The notes under the pieces are model-generated. The model saw nothing but the letters and a program-made list of their open reading frames with translations, was not told the origin of the DNA and made no database searches. From contig CAVVTP010000016.1 of NCBI GenBank assembly GCA_963751165.1, forward strand, positions 184,449 through 248,448: DNA of 64,000 nucleotides, written 5' to 3'. Positions 8,414 to 17,595 of this stretch are shown here, piece by piece. The stretch comes from Roseiarcus sp963751165. Lineage in GTDB: Bacteria; Pseudomonadota; Alphaproteobacteria; Rhizobiales; Beijerinckiaceae. The stretch's first letter is position 1. Each line of letters starts with the position of its first letter. Made by a program: the position numbers and the translations under genes.

Positions 8414-9616
8414 GTGATCGCCTGGAGCCTCAAACGGCTCGCCGGAGCGGTCTTCGAAGACGAGGCGACGCTCGCGCCGGAGTCTCTGATCGCCGCGGCG
8501 GCGAGGGCCACGCGCTTGGACGTAAAGCCGTTGTCCGACCCCCGTCTTGTCGAAGCGCTCGCCGCCCTGACCTCGAGCCTGCGGGGAGAGGCCCGCCTCA
8601 CGCCGTTCGGACGCCTCGCGGTCCGCTGGGATCTGAAGCGGATGCTCTCGACGGTTCAGATCCTAGCGGACACGGAGCGCGAGGACCGCTCGATCTTGAG
8701 GCGGCCGCTCGCGCCGCCGATCTTCATCGCCGGCCTGCCACGTAGCGGCACGACTTTTCTGCAGGGGTTGCTGGCGGAGGATCCCGCTAACCGCGCACCT
8801 CGAATGTGGGAAGCGATCTATCCCTGTCCCGAGCATCGCGCGGCCGGGTTCGGGGCCGGACGCCGAAAGGTGCGCCTGCAACTCCGGCTGTTTACCCACC
8901 TCGCGAAAGGGATCGGCAGCCTGCATCCAACGGAGGCGGATGCGCCCCAGGAGTGCACGGAAATCACGAGCCACGTGTTCCGCAGCCCGCGCTTCGACGC
9001 CGTCTATCGTGCGCCGTCCTATCACGCTTGGCTCGACAAGTCGGGCTATGACGAAGGCTACTGGTTTCAGGCGCGGTTTCTACGGCATCTTCAGGGCCCG
9101 GGCGGAACGCCGCGACGCTGGGTCCTGAAATCGCCCGATCACGTGTTTTCGGCGCACACGCTGGCCCGAGTTTTCCCTGACGCGATGCTGGTGTTCGTGC
9201 ACCGCGATCCCGCCCATGTGCTCGCTTCCGCCGCGCGCCTTACGGAACTTCTGCGCGCGCCCTTCACGAGCGCAATCGACCGGCGCGAGATCGGCCGCAA
9301 AGTCGCCGACTACTGGCAGGATGCGATGCGGCGCATGGTGGCGCTCACGGACGATCCGTCCTTTCCGCTGCGCTTCCGGCTCGCGCACGTACAGTATCGC
9401 TCACTGGTCGCCGATCCGGTTGCGACGATCGCGCGAATCTACGACGCGTTCGGGCTCGAGTTGTTGCGTGAGGCGCGGGCGGCGATGGCGGCGAAAGTGG
9501 CTCGGGCGCCGAATGGCGGTTACGGGGCCAATCATTATTCGCCCGAAGACTTCGGGATCAATCCAGAGCGCGAGCGGGAGCGCGCCTCCGTCTATACCGA
9601 GCGCTTCGGCGTCTGA
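8414..9616 (+). CDS. Sulfotransferase family protein (PAPS-dependent type)
   Basis: A ~400-residue protein with the Sulfotransfer_3 pattern. The 5'-phosphosulfate loop is FIAGLPRSGTTFLQGLLAED near residues 105-120. The 3'-phosphate site is MLVFVHRDPAHVLAS near residue 260. WVLKSPDH and the ending GYGANHYSPEDFGI fit bacterial members. These enzymes move sulfate from PAPS to a hydroxyl or amine; the acceptor is unknown. The start is uncertain: GTG 8414 is the first plausible codon before the conserved part, and no clear Shine-Dalgarno is seen. It lies beside hopanoid transport genes, so a lipid acceptor is possible but unproven. Confidence 0.8.
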   Translation: MIAWSLKRLAGAVFEDEATLAPESLIAAAARATRLDVKPLSDPRLVEALAALTSSLRGEARLTPFGRLAVRWDLKRMLSTVQILADTEREDRSILRRPLAPPIFIAGLPRSGTTFLQGLLAEDPANRAPRMWEAIYPCPEHRAAGFGAGRRKVRLQLRLFTHLAKGIGSLHPTEADAPQECTEITSHVFRSPRFDAVYRAPSYHAWLDKSGYDEGYWFQARFLRHLQGPGGTPRRWVLKSPDHVFSAHTLARVFPDAMLVFVHRDPAHVLASAARLTELLRAPFTSAIDRREIGRKVADYWQDAMRRMVALTDDPSFPLRFRLAHVQYRSLVADPVATIARIYDAFGLELLREARAAMAAKVARAPNGGYGANHYSPEDFGINPERERERASVYTERFGV

Positions 9617-9910
9617 CCACCAGATCGGCTAGGCCCCGCGCGAGACCGCCGCAAGCTCGGGCGCGACGCCGCGCGGCTATCAACGCAAGTGACGCGGATG
9701 AGACTTCGGCATGCTTTCAGGGGTCGTAGAGTTGGTCGAGATCCGGATCGAGCGCGAAAGGTCTTCGCGATCGGCGGCTGGCCTAGTCGACGAATTTCAA
9801 TAGACGACTAAGCGCGTGGATCGTATTCGTGCGCGATCGCGCAGGCTCTAAGGGTTCAAGGGAGCAGAGCCATTTCGACCTCGCTGATCGTCGCGGCGTT
9901 TTTCGGCTTC

Positions 9911-10882
9911 TTGCTTGTCGTCTTCCTCGTCGTCGACAGCGGCGCGGGCGAGGTGGCGCGCGCCATGCTCTTGCTCGGGTGGCTCTTGCTGCCGATCGCC
10001 CTGTTCCAAATAGTCCCGTTGTCTCTCAGCGCTCTCTCGTGGCGCGAGCTGATGCCGGCGCCCGAACGACCGAAAGTCTTCGCAATCCTCTTGATCCGTT
10101 GGATTCGCGTATCGATCAATACGCTCCTGCCGGTCGCAGGGGTGGGCGGCGACGTCGTGGGCGCGCGGCTTGCCCACCACCGCGGTCTACCCGGCGTGCA
10201 GGCCGCCGCCAGCATGGTCGTCGACACCACGGTCGGCGTGATCACCCAACTCATATTTGTCGTCGCGGGCGCGGCGCTGCTGATCGTGCGATTCGGCGGA
10301 CTCGCGTCGGTCCCTGCCGCTCGAGCGCTGCTGATTGGCGTGGGCGCGCTTGCGAGCTTGGTTGCGATCTTCGTGGGGCTCCAGCACCGCAGCCTGTTCC
10401 TCAAGTTCGCCAGTTTCGCTCAACGCGTGGCGCCCGGAAAATGGCCAGCCATCTTCACGGGTTCGGCTTCGGCAACCGACAAGGCGATCGTCGACACCTA
10501 TCGCCGCATCGCCTTTTTGCGCTCCAGCCTGCTGCAACTCGCCGGATGGGCGGCGAGCGCGGGCGAGATATGGCTTGTGATGCTTTGTCTCCACAAGCCG
10601 TTCAGCGGGATTGACGCCTTCGTCCTCGAAAGTCTGACCTCTGGCGTCAACGCGGTGGCGTTCATGGTGCCGGGAGCGCTGGGCGCGCAAGAGGGCGGCT
10701 TTGTGGTTTTCGGGGCGCTCATGGGGCTTTCGGCGGACACGGCGCTCGTCATTTCGCTTTCTAAGCGGGTTCGCGAACTGCTGCTGGGTTTGCCGGGCCT
10801 GTTCGTTTGGCAGTGCATCGAGGGCCGTCATGTCTTGCGCCGCGGCGGGAGACAGGAAGGCTCGCGGCAAACATCATTGTGA
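9911..10882 (+). CDS. Lysylphosphatidylglycerol synthase-like membrane protein, HpnL-like
   Basis: A ~323-residue integral membrane protein of the UPF0104/LPG synthase transmembrane family with about seven to eight hydrophobic helices. Family blocks include IRVSINTLLPVAGVGGDVVGARLA near residue 65, AAASMVVDTTVGVITQL near residue 95, and the C-terminal MVPGALGAQEGGFVVFGALMGL near residue 255. Members near hopanoid genes are called HpnL. The context (mlaA, hpnN, hpnM within 5 kb) supports that role. The N-terminus is unclear. The first standard codon is TTG 9911, which cuts into a hydrophobic segment. ATT 9872 has AAGGGAG well placed upstream and would add 13 residues. Confidence 0.75.
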   Translation: MLVVFLVVDSGAGEVARAMLLLGWLLLPIALFQIVPLSLSALSWRELMPAPERPKVFAILLIRWIRVSINTLLPVAGVGGDVVGARLAHHRGLPGVQAAASMVVDTTVGVITQLIFVVAGAALLIVRFGGLASVPAARALLIGVGALASLVAIFVGLQHRSLFLKFASFAQRVAPGKWPAIFTGSASATDKAIVDTYRRIAFLRSSLLQLAGWAASAGEIWLVMLCLHKPFSGIDAFVLESLTSGVNAVAFMVPGALGAQEGGFVVFGALMGLSADTALVISLSKRVRELLLGLPGLFVWQCIEGRHVLRRGGRQEGSRQTSL

Positions 10883-11638
10883 CGGCGCTGTTGCGGTCTT
10901 GGGCGAAGCGGTCGCCGGCGAGGACGTGGCCGGCAACTCGGTCAGGGGAGGCAGGCCGAGCGCTTCGCGCAGGTCCGCCCGGCGGATCTGATAGTAGTCG
11001 GAGCGCAGGAAGCTGTAGAAATCGATCGAGGATTCCTCGGCCTCCTTCAACTGGCCGAGACGGACAGTCGCGCTCAACGCGCCGGTCGCAATGCTCGCCT
11101 TCCATCCGAAGACCCCGAGCGTCCAGCCGACCGGATCGCCGACGAGGTCGACAACGCCGCCAACCGCGTCGCGCTGGGTCGCAGGACCGAAATAAGGCGA
11201 CACGGTGTACGTTCCCGCGGGCACACCCCACACGAACAAGGTCTGGCCGAAATCGCCGGTCTGCTTCGGCAGGCCTCCAGCCCTTGCCACATCGAACAGG
11301 CCGCCGAGGCCGAAGGTCGAATTGAAGATAAAGCGGGCAAACGTGATCCCGGCGGCGTTCATGCGGCCCTGGAGGATGTCGTTCCCGAAGATGCGCGGCT
11401 CCTTCAGGTTGTTGTCCACATCGCGCATACGATCGAACACGGGCGCGGGCAACGCCTTGACGATCGTCGCGGGGGGATGAAGGATCGCCTCATTGAACGC
11501 TGAAACTTTCCGGTTGAAAGCCTCGTTGGGATCGTCGATCGGCAACGAAGGATCGCGCGGCACGCCGGCGCATGCGGTCAGGAGAGCCGCAAGGCTCGAC
11601 ACGATCGCCCGCATGAACCAGGGTGCAGCGCGATGCAT
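10874..11638 (-). CDS. mlaA: MlaA/VacJ family outer-membrane lipoprotein
   Basis: A 254-residue lipoprotein. The signal peptide ends in the lipobox LTAC near residue 24 of the ATG 11638 start, which has AAGGGA 9-10 bases upstream. MlaA sits in the outer membrane and removes mislocalised phospholipid for the Mla pathway. Family blocks are DPNEAFNRKVSAFNEA near residue 37, GNDILQGRMNAAGITFARFIFNSTFGLGGLFDVA in the middle and GTYTVSPYFGPATQRDAVG. It overlaps the 3' end of the HpnL-like gene convergently by 9 bases and is 183 bases downstream of hpnN on the same strand. Hopanoid loci often carry such a gene beside hpnM and hpnN. Confidence 0.92.
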   Translation of the reverse strand: MHRAAPWFMRAIVSSLAALLTACAGVPRDPSLPIDDPNEAFNRKVSAFNEAILHPPATIVKALPAPVFDRMRDVDNNLKEPRIFGNDILQGRMNAAGITFARFIFNSTFGLGGLFDVARAGGLPKQTGDFGQTLFVWGVPAGTYTVSPYFGPATQRDAVGGVVDLVGDPVGWTLGVFGWKASIATGALSATVRLGQLKEAEESSIDFYSFLRSDYYQIRRADLREALGLPPLTELPATSSPATASPKTATAPSQ

Positions 11639-11821
11639 TCCTTCGGTTCCCTTCAAATTGACGCGCGATGCCCAAGGTCCCGCTTATCCGAAGGAGACAG
11701 CGGGGCGACCAGCTCTGTGTTCAAAATCAGACCCAGCGGTGACAGAATTTAGCAGACCCGTCCTTTGGCGACTATTGCGGTTTTGCAACACCCGCGAGGT
11801 TTCGGCGGAGGTCAGCGCGAG

Positions 11822-14440
11822 TCAGGTGTCGGAGTCCATTTTCCGCTGAGTTGCGAGAAGGGCGGGCTGGAAAAGCACGGCGGCGGCGAGTGTTGTTACA
11901 AGCGCGAGCGCCATCAGCCGGCCCATGCTCGACGTTCCCGGATGGTGCGAAAACCACAAGGAGCCGAAGGCGGTCGCCGTCGTGCAGGCGCTGAACAGCA
12001 CTGCGCGCGTCAGGCTCGATTGCAGAAAGTTCTTCTCCCCCGCACGCCACGCCATGACGTAGTAGATCTTGAACGCGACACCGACGCCGAGCAGAAGCGG
12101 AAGCGCGATGATGTTGGCGAAGTTCAACTGCAACCCGGTCGCCACACAGATTTCGAGCGTCACGACGATTGCGACCAGGAGCGGCACGAGCGTCAGCAGG
12201 ACATCGGTCCAGCGGCGCAGCACGATGAAAAGGATGAGCGCAATCGACAGGAGCGACCACAGTGCAGCCTGAAGAAACGCCTTGACGATGGTCGCCGCCG
12301 CCTCGACGACGAATATTGGCGCTCCAGTGGCTTGAGGCGCGACTTTGCGGACCGCGTCCACGAAGCGGCGCAGGACCGCGTTGTCGTTCGCGTCGCCGCG
12401 CGGCGCGACCTCGATCCTCATCTCGCCATCCGGGGCGACCCAGGCGCTCTTCAGCTCAGGCGGAAGAGAGTCGAGCGTGACAGGCTCGGCGGCCAGAAGA
12501 TCCCTGACCTGGTCGAGCGTCGTGATCAACGGCGTCACCAGAACGCGCTCCGCTTCCTCCATGGTTGCGGAAGGCGCCTTCGCCAAAGCCGTCAGGAGGC
12601 CGGCCAGCCGGCGCGCCTGGGCGGCGGCCGGACTGTCGACGCCCGCAGCCGCGCGGGAAAGATCGCTGGCCGTCTTGTTGATGGCTTCCAACGTTTCGGC
12701 CGGCGTCGGCGCCGGATGGACCTGGTCGGGCGCCATGGTGTTCTCAAAGAAAAAGCTGGCGTCGTCGATGACCGCGAGCTTCTCTTTCTGGTCTTTCGGG
12801 ATGAAGCTTGCAATCGTCCGCACGTGCGCCGCCTCCGGCAAGGCGCGCAGCCTCTCTGCAAGAGCCGTGGCGTGGGGGAGATCGCTCTCGAGGATCTCGA
12901 TCGTGTTCGGGGTCGTGTCGGGATCGCGCATAAGGTCGAGGAGCGTGGCGACCGATTCGACCTGTTTCGAGCGAAGGTTCAGAGGATTGAAGTCGAAGCG
13001 GAGGTCCTTGAGCAGCGGCAGGCCAAGAATCACCGCAGCCAGCGTCGCCCCGACGATCCAGTTGCGCCGCCGCTCGAGGAAGTGGTCGAGGGGCGCGAGC
13101 GCGGCGAAGCCGACGCGCGCTCTTTCGCCCGGGGGCTTCAGCGCCGCGATGAGCGCCGGCAGCAGGGTCACGGTCGTAACCAGGGCGATGATCATCCCGG
13201 TCCCGGCGATGAGACCGAGTTCGGAGAGACCGACATAGGCTGTCGGCAGAAACGAATAGAAAGCGGCCGCGATCGAAGCGGCTGCGAGCAGAAGCGGTCC
13301 CGCCACGCCGCGCGCGGTCGCTTGCAGAGCCGCGAAGAGATCGCCGTCGGCGTAGCGCTCGGCGCGAAAACGAACGCTGAACTGGATGCCGAAATCGACC
13401 CCGAGCCCAATGAACAGCACGGCGAAGGCGACCGAGATCAGGTTCAATTGGCCCACCATCCATAAGCCCACGGCGGCGGTCAGAATGAGCCCGACGGCCA
13501 GATTGACGAGGACGGCGAGGATGATGCGCGGCTGTTTCAGCGCGAGCCACAGCACGAGCAGAACGACGAGGATCGTCACGACCCCATTGAGCGCGGCGCC
13601 GTCGGCGACGGTCGCGAATTCCTCATCGGCAAGAGGCACCGATCCGGTCAGCCTTACCCTGACGCCGTTCTCCGGCGTCAGGCCGAGCTTGGCGATCATT
13701 TCGCGGATCGCCATCGTCGCTTTTCCGCCCGGCTGAAGATCGTTGTAGTCGAGCACCGGCTGGATGTTGACGAAGCGACGAAGGTCCGAGGACTCCGGCG
13801 CGCGGCCGGTGATGAGCTTGCGCCAGGAGAAGGCGGGACGCTTGCCCTGGGCCACCGCATCGAGCGCGTCGGAGATGGCGGCCATCGCCGGCTCCATGTC
13901 TTCGAGCGTCGTCTTTCCGAGCCGGAGGCCCTCGATCGACTGTGAGATCGCGCCCAGGACGCCGCGCAATGTCGGGTCGGCCGAAAGCGTCCCGAGAAAC
14001 GGCTCCGCCTTGATGAGTTGGGCCATGTCGCGCCTCACCTCATCGACCGAGAGGAACAGCACTCCATTGCGGGCGAAGAAGGCGCCGCCGTCGGGCCGGA
14101 TGATGGTGCGGAAGAGGTCCGATCGCGGCTGAAGCGCTTTGGCGAGCGCGGCCGCGGCCTCTTCGGCGGCTTCCGGGGTTGCTGCGTCGACGACAGCCGT
14201 GATGAGGTCGGTCCGCTGCGGGAATTCCGCGTTGAGCTTGATCTCCTGCTGGCGCCAGGGGAGCGAACTCGAGAGCAGCTTGCTGCTGTCAGTCGTGATC
14301 GCGATGTGCCGCGAGACATAGCCGGCGGCAAGCGCCGCCACGATGACGAAACCTGCGATAACAAGCCAAGGGTTGCGGGTCGAGACGCGAACGGTCCGCG
14401 CGATTGCTACGACGATGAAGGCGCTGTCATTACGGTTCAT
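11822..14440 (-). CDS. hpnN: Hopanoid transporter HpnN (RND/MMPL family)
   Basis: An ~872-residue inner-membrane RND transporter. HpnN moves hopanoids toward the outer membrane. The order is a first helix (VIAGFVIVAALAAGYV), a periplasmic porter loop, a five-helix bundle around residues 270-430 with ISVAFAVLFIGLGVDFGIQFSVRFR, a second loop, and a second bundle from about residue 710 with LNFANIIALPLLLGVGVAFKIYYVMAWR. Length and topology match HpnN. The start is not certain: ATG 14440 or GTG 14461, neither with a clear Shine-Dalgarno. mlaA lies downstream on the same strand and hpnM is encoded divergently 0.95 kb away. Confidence 0.93.
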   Translation of the reverse strand: MNRNDSAFIVVAIARTVRVSTRNPWLVIAGFVIVAALAAGYVSRHIAITTDSSKLLSSSLPWRQQEIKLNAEFPQRTDLITAVVDAATPEAAEEAAAALAKALQPRSDLFRTIIRPDGGAFFARNGVLFLSVDEVRRDMAQLIKAEPFLGTLSADPTLRGVLGAISQSIEGLRLGKTTLEDMEPAMAAISDALDAVAQGKRPAFSWRKLITGRAPESSDLRRFVNIQPVLDYNDLQPGGKATMAIREMIAKLGLTPENGVRVRLTGSVPLADEEFATVADGAALNGVVTILVVLLVLWLALKQPRIILAVLVNLAVGLILTAAVGLWMVGQLNLISVAFAVLFIGLGVDFGIQFSVRFRAERYADGDLFAALQATARGVAGPLLLAAASIAAAFYSFLPTAYVGLSELGLIAGTGMIIALVTTVTLLPALIAALKPPGERARVGFAALAPLDHFLERRRNWIVGATLAAVILGLPLLKDLRFDFNPLNLRSKQVESVATLLDLMRDPDTTPNTIEILESDLPHATALAERLRALPEAAHVRTIASFIPKDQKEKLAVIDDASFFFENTMAPDQVHPAPTPAETLEAINKTASDLSRAAAGVDSPAAAQARRLAGLLTALAKAPSATMEEAERVLVTPLITTLDQVRDLLAAEPVTLDSLPPELKSAWVAPDGEMRIEVAPRGDANDNAVLRRFVDAVRKVAPQATGAPIFVVEAAATIVKAFLQAALWSLLSIALILFIVLRRWTDVLLTLVPLLVAIVVTLEICVATGLQLNFANIIALPLLLGVGVAFKIYYVMAWRAGEKNFLQSSLTRAVLFSACTTATAFGSLWFSHHPGTSSMGRLMALALVTTLAAAVLFQPALLATQRKMDSDT

Positions 14441-14652
14441 GGGAAGCCGCGTGGAGCGCACGAATTGGGCAGCAAGTCAATCCGGACCGATCCGCTGATG
14501 CGGTGCCAAAAGTGCGCATTCGCCGAGCGGCAGGCCTCTCGGCAAGACGGCAGCGCCCGGCCGCGCGCGCAAAGGGCGGTCTATGAGATTGATTTGCGCG
14601 ACGAGGCGCAATTTGGTAAACTAAGCCTTAATACATACGCGGACGTGTGAAT

Positions 14653-14988
14653 ATGAGCCGCTGGCCGACCCTCGCAGGATTGGCATGCCTCCTCGCCTTG
14701 ACGCAGGCGTGGGCGAGTGAAGTATCGTCTGTGCGGCAGAATCCCGCCAAGCCGCGCCAGACGAGAGCGAAGATCGTCAAATCTGCCCCTTTGAGGGCTG
14801 CGAACCTCGGCGACATTTCCTTCTCGGATCCTTATGCCCCTCCGTTCGGCTCGGGCAAAGTGAAAGGTGGGGATTTTCCGCTGCCGGAGAGAACCCTTCC
14901 CGTCGAAGATGAAGCCGGCTTTTCCATCAGGGCCGGCCGCGACGGCCCCGGCGCTCCAATGACGGGCGGCCTCAAGTTTCGCTTTTGA
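14653..14988 (+). CDS. Small secreted hypothetical protein, 111 aa
   Basis: The N-terminus MSRWPTLAGLACLLALTQAWASE is a good Sec signal peptide with a likely cut after AWA. The mature part is basic then proline- and glycine-rich (FSDPYAPPFGSGKVKGGDFP), and the chain ends in GGLKFRF. A terminal aromatic after alternating residues recalls outer-membrane proteins, but the protein is too short for a barrel. A GTG six bases upstream is also in frame. It is divergent from hpnN and lies upstream of hpnM, so an envelope role is plausible. I do not recognise the family. Confidence 0.6.
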   Translation: MSRWPTLAGLACLLALTQAWASEVSSVRQNPAKPRQTRAKIVKSAPLRAANLGDISFSDPYAPPFGSGKVKGGDFPLPERTLPVEDEAGFSIRAGRDGPGAPMTGGLKFRF

Positions 14989-15082
14989 TCGAAGCGGTTG
15001 AATGCGCGTCGGGGCGGCGACTGACGTGTCGCGATCCGAGCCATTAGAGTTTGATGAGTTTTGGTCGGAGTGACCGCCACTC

Positions 15083-15205
15083 ACCCCGGCCCTCTGTCGC
15101 AAACAGGTCGCAAGCAGGAGAGGGGCGCGCGGCGGCGCCGCTGATCCCTTCTCCCGCTCGCGGGAAAAAAGGCCGGCGACAGCCAGCCGGATGAGGGCCT
15201 ACGCG
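15083..15205. repeat. Degenerate palindromic intergenic repeat
   Basis: The stretch contains an inexact palindromic pair: CACCCCGGCCCTCTGTCGC...GAGAGGGG, then CCCTTCTCCCGCTCGCGGG followed by AAAAAAGGCCGGCGACAGCC and GCCGGATGAGGG. This layout matches the mosaic palindromes scattered between genes in many Rhizobiales genomes. Here the second hairpin is damaged (AAAAAAGG where GAGAAGG would pair). The rest of the 408-base gap (14989-15396) holds no gene that I can see. Confidence 0.5.
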
Positions 15206-15396
15206 GCGGTTCACCAAAAATCGACCCGCTCCAGAGAGCGAGCCCCAAGGCGATACTTGTCGCCGCTTCTGCCGCCGTCTCATCGCTCTCGCGCCTTCCC
15301 GCCGGGATCAGGCTGGTCTCGACTCGATTCCGAAAATGGGCTCTAAGGCTTGAACCCGGCTCGGCGGGGTCTGTCTAGCGAGGTTGAACGTCCACG

Positions 15397-16023
15397 ATGA
15401 ATGCTTTGAAACCGAGGCTGTCGGCGGCCCTGATCGCAGCGCTGACGGCCCTCCTCTTTCTTGGGCCAGTGTCTTCACGGGCTCAAGAGCTCGCGCCAGC
15501 TGCAAGACGCATCCAAGCCTATTACCAGCAACTTTTGCCGACTCTCCAACAGGCCGACCGCCTAAGCGTGCGCGAACGCGACCGGCGCTTCGGACCGGCA
15601 ATCAACTCCGCGTTCGATCTCGGGACGATGACGAGGTACGCAGCGGGCCCCGCTTGGAGGACTTTCTCGCCGTCGCAGCAGGCTGCCGTCCGCGAGGCCT
15701 TTTCTCATTTCCTTATCGCGGACTATGCGAGTCTCGTGAGTGACTATTCGGGCCAGAGCTTTGTCGTTCAGCCGCAGACGACCCCGGAGGCCCGCGGCGG
15801 CGGCGAAGTCGTCAAGACGAAGCTGATCCAAGCGGGAGGCCGGACCGTCACGATCAACTATCTCGTCCGCGGCGGCCGGGTGATCGATGTTTATTTCAAT
15901 GGAACGGTGAGCGACTTGGCGACTCGTCGCGACGAATTTGCCTCGATCCTCGCCGGGGGCGGGGGTGCAGACGCGCTGGTCAGGACGCTGCGCCAGCGCA
16001 CCGAAGCATTATTGAACGGTTAA
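15397..16023 (+). CDS. hpnM: HpnM / MlaC-like ABC transporter auxiliary protein
   Basis: A 208-residue periplasmic protein with signal peptide (ALIAALTALLFLGPVSSRAQ). It belongs to the MlaC/Ttg2D family and matches the hopanoid-associated HpnM type. Markers are FDLGTMTRYAAGPAWRTFSPSQQAAVREAFSHFLIADYASLV in the middle and VVKTKLIQAGG, then VTINYLVRGGRVIDVYFNGTVSDLATRRDEF near the end. MlaC proteins ferry lipid across the periplasm between MlaA complexes and the inner membrane. With mlaA and hpnN close by, the likely cargo is hopanoid or phospholipid. The stop codon at 16021-16023 abuts the duplicated block. Confidence 0.9.
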   Translation: MNALKPRLSAALIAALTALLFLGPVSSRAQELAPAARRIQAYYQQLLPTLQQADRLSVRERDRRFGPAINSAFDLGTMTRYAAGPAWRTFSPSQQAAVREAFSHFLIADYASLVSDYSGQSFVVQPQTTPEARGGGEVVKTKLIQAGGRTVTINYLVRGGRVIDVYFNGTVSDLATRRDEFASILAGGGGADALVRTLRQRTEALLNG

Positions 16024-16414
16024 GGCTGGGGATGGACCGATCGCAGCCTCTCGACGCGCGCGGTCTGCCGGCGTTCATCAGATTGCCGCCCTCCGCCCGT
16101 CGGGCGCTTTCCAGACAGTCCGAGAGATGGACGTCCGAAGCGATCGCGCGCCGGCTGCCGGCCGTCCAGGACGCCGGCGCAAAGCGCGGCCAAGAGCCAC
16201 GGGGGATCGACGTAGTCTAAGGATGGAACGAGCTTGGTCGTTCCTGCAAGGGTGAACTGGCGAAGGTGGCGGCCCTCGTGGCTCGAATCTGTCGCTTGGC
16301 GCCTGCTAACGGCGACCGGATGGCCCGGAATCGATCCATTGCTCCCTCTTCCAAACGCGTCCGGTGAACGAGCGCGATGCGCCAGAAACCCGGCTTAGGC
16401 TGAACGGGTCGGTT
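16024..16414. repeat. holA remnant: Duplicated block, copy B (degenerate holA 3' end)
   Basis: This block begins with the base after the hpnM stop codon. It repeats 7623-8073, less about 60 bases that encoded the end of HolA. The readable remnant is MDRSQPLDARGLPAFIRLPP then SARRALSRQSERWTSEAIAR, ending at a stop near 16220. It has no start region for a clamp-loader protein, so it is a pseudogene fragment. The downstream half, outside holA, is also conserved (GATGGAACGAGCTTGGTCG; CTGAACGGGTCGGTT). Confidence 0.85.
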
Positions 16415-16549
16415 TCACTATGGCACGAAGTCGGGCTCAACGGCGTGCCTGGTTCCGGCGCGTGAGCTCAACACGTGGCCTTTCGGTCACGTTCTGATAT
16501 CCAATGCATCCATTCCCGGCGGCTTGACGTCAGCAGATGCTGCGAGCTG

Positions 16550-17581
16550 ATGATTGATCTAGCGATACCGCCAGCGGCCGTTCGGTCCGCCCATGCAAAA
16601 CGCGTGCTCGTCCTCGGCGCCACCGGCGCCATCGGTCGTGTGACGGCGCGTGCGCTGGTGCGGCGCGGTCACGACGTTGTGTGTTTTGTGCGGCCCCGCG
16701 CAGGCGTCAGGGGCGCGCTCGCCCCGGACAACAGCGCGAAGCTGCTGCGGGGCAGCGCCGTACGTTTCGGCGACGTCACCGACCCGGCTTCCCTCGCCCG
16801 CGACGGCTTTTGCGGCGAGCGCTTCGATGCGTTGGTCTCGTGTCTGGCTTCGCGCACCGGCGCGCCGATGGACGCCTGGGCGGTCGATTATCGGGCTCAT
16901 GTTGAGGCGCTCGCCGTTGCGCAGGCGGCAGGGGTTACGCGCATGGTGCTCCTGTCCGCGATCTGCGTTCAGAAGCCGCGTCTCGCCTTTCAGCACGCGA
17001 AGCTGGCGTTCGAGAAAGTCCTCATGGCGTCTAGCCTGACCTACTCTATTGTCAGGCCCACCGCCTTCTTCAAGTCGCTGTCCGGGCAAGTCGATCGCGT
17101 GAAGCGGGGCAAGCCCTTCGTGGTCTTCGGCGATGGCGCCTTGACGGCGTGCAAGCCCATCAGCGACGATGATCTGGGCCGCTTCCTCGCGGAATGCCTG
17201 GACGACGAAAGCCGCTGCAATCGCGTGCTGCCCATCGGCGGTCCGGGGGATGCGATCACGCCGAAACAGCAGGGGGAGTATCTGTTTGCTTTGCTGGGGC
17301 GCAAGCCGCGGTTCAGGCATGTGCCGTTGGCGCTTCTCCATTCCATCGTGTTCGTGCTGGACGGGCTCGGGCGCGTCTTTCCGCCTTTGGCAGAGAAAGC
17401 GGAACTGGCCCGCATCGGCCGCTATTACGCGTCGGAGTCGATGCTCGTTTTAGACCCGGAGACGGGGCGTTACGACGCCGCCGCGACGCCCTCGGCCGGA
17501 ACCGAAACGCTGTTCGATTTCTATGCGCGCCTGATCAAGGGCGAGGTCTCAGCCGAGCGCGGAGACCACGCCGTCTTGTGA
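16550..17581 (+). CDS. bciA: Divinyl (bacterio)chlorophyllide 8-vinyl reductase BciA
   Basis: A 343-residue NAD(P)H-dependent atypical SDR. BciA reduces the C8 vinyl group of 3,8-divinyl (proto)chlorophyllide to ethyl in bacteriochlorophyll synthesis. The Rossmann motif is VLVLGATGAIGR near residue 21. The family blocks are VSCLASRTGAPMDAWAVDY near residue 98, LLSAICVQKPRLAFQHAKLAFE near 133, SIVRPTAFFKSLSGQVDRVKRGKPFVVFGDG near 163 and NRVLPIGGPGDAITPKQQGE near 225. ATG 16550 fits family length; the frame is open upstream to 16475 without similarity. It follows the duplicated block and is convergent with a membrane hydrolase. Confidence 0.88.
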   Translation: MIDLAIPPAAVRSAHAKRVLVLGATGAIGRVTARALVRRGHDVVCFVRPRAGVRGALAPDNSAKLLRGSAVRFGDVTDPASLARDGFCGERFDALVSCLASRTGAPMDAWAVDYRAHVEALAVAQAAGVTRMVLLSAICVQKPRLAFQHAKLAFEKVLMASSLTYSIVRPTAFFKSLSGQVDRVKRGKPFVVFGDGALTACKPISDDDLGRFLAECLDDESRCNRVLPIGGPGDAITPKQQGEYLFALLGRKPRFRHVPLALLHSIVFVLDGLGRVFPPLAEKAELARIGRYYASESMLVLDPETGRYDAAATPSAGTETLFDFYARLIKGEVSAERGDHAVL

Positions 17582-17595
17582 AGCCTGCCTGGTTT

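Noticed and set aside
11765..13465. 566-codon plus-strand frame opposite hpnN
   Set aside because: Antisense to an RND transporter with correct topology; it is Arg/Asp-rich shadow sequence.
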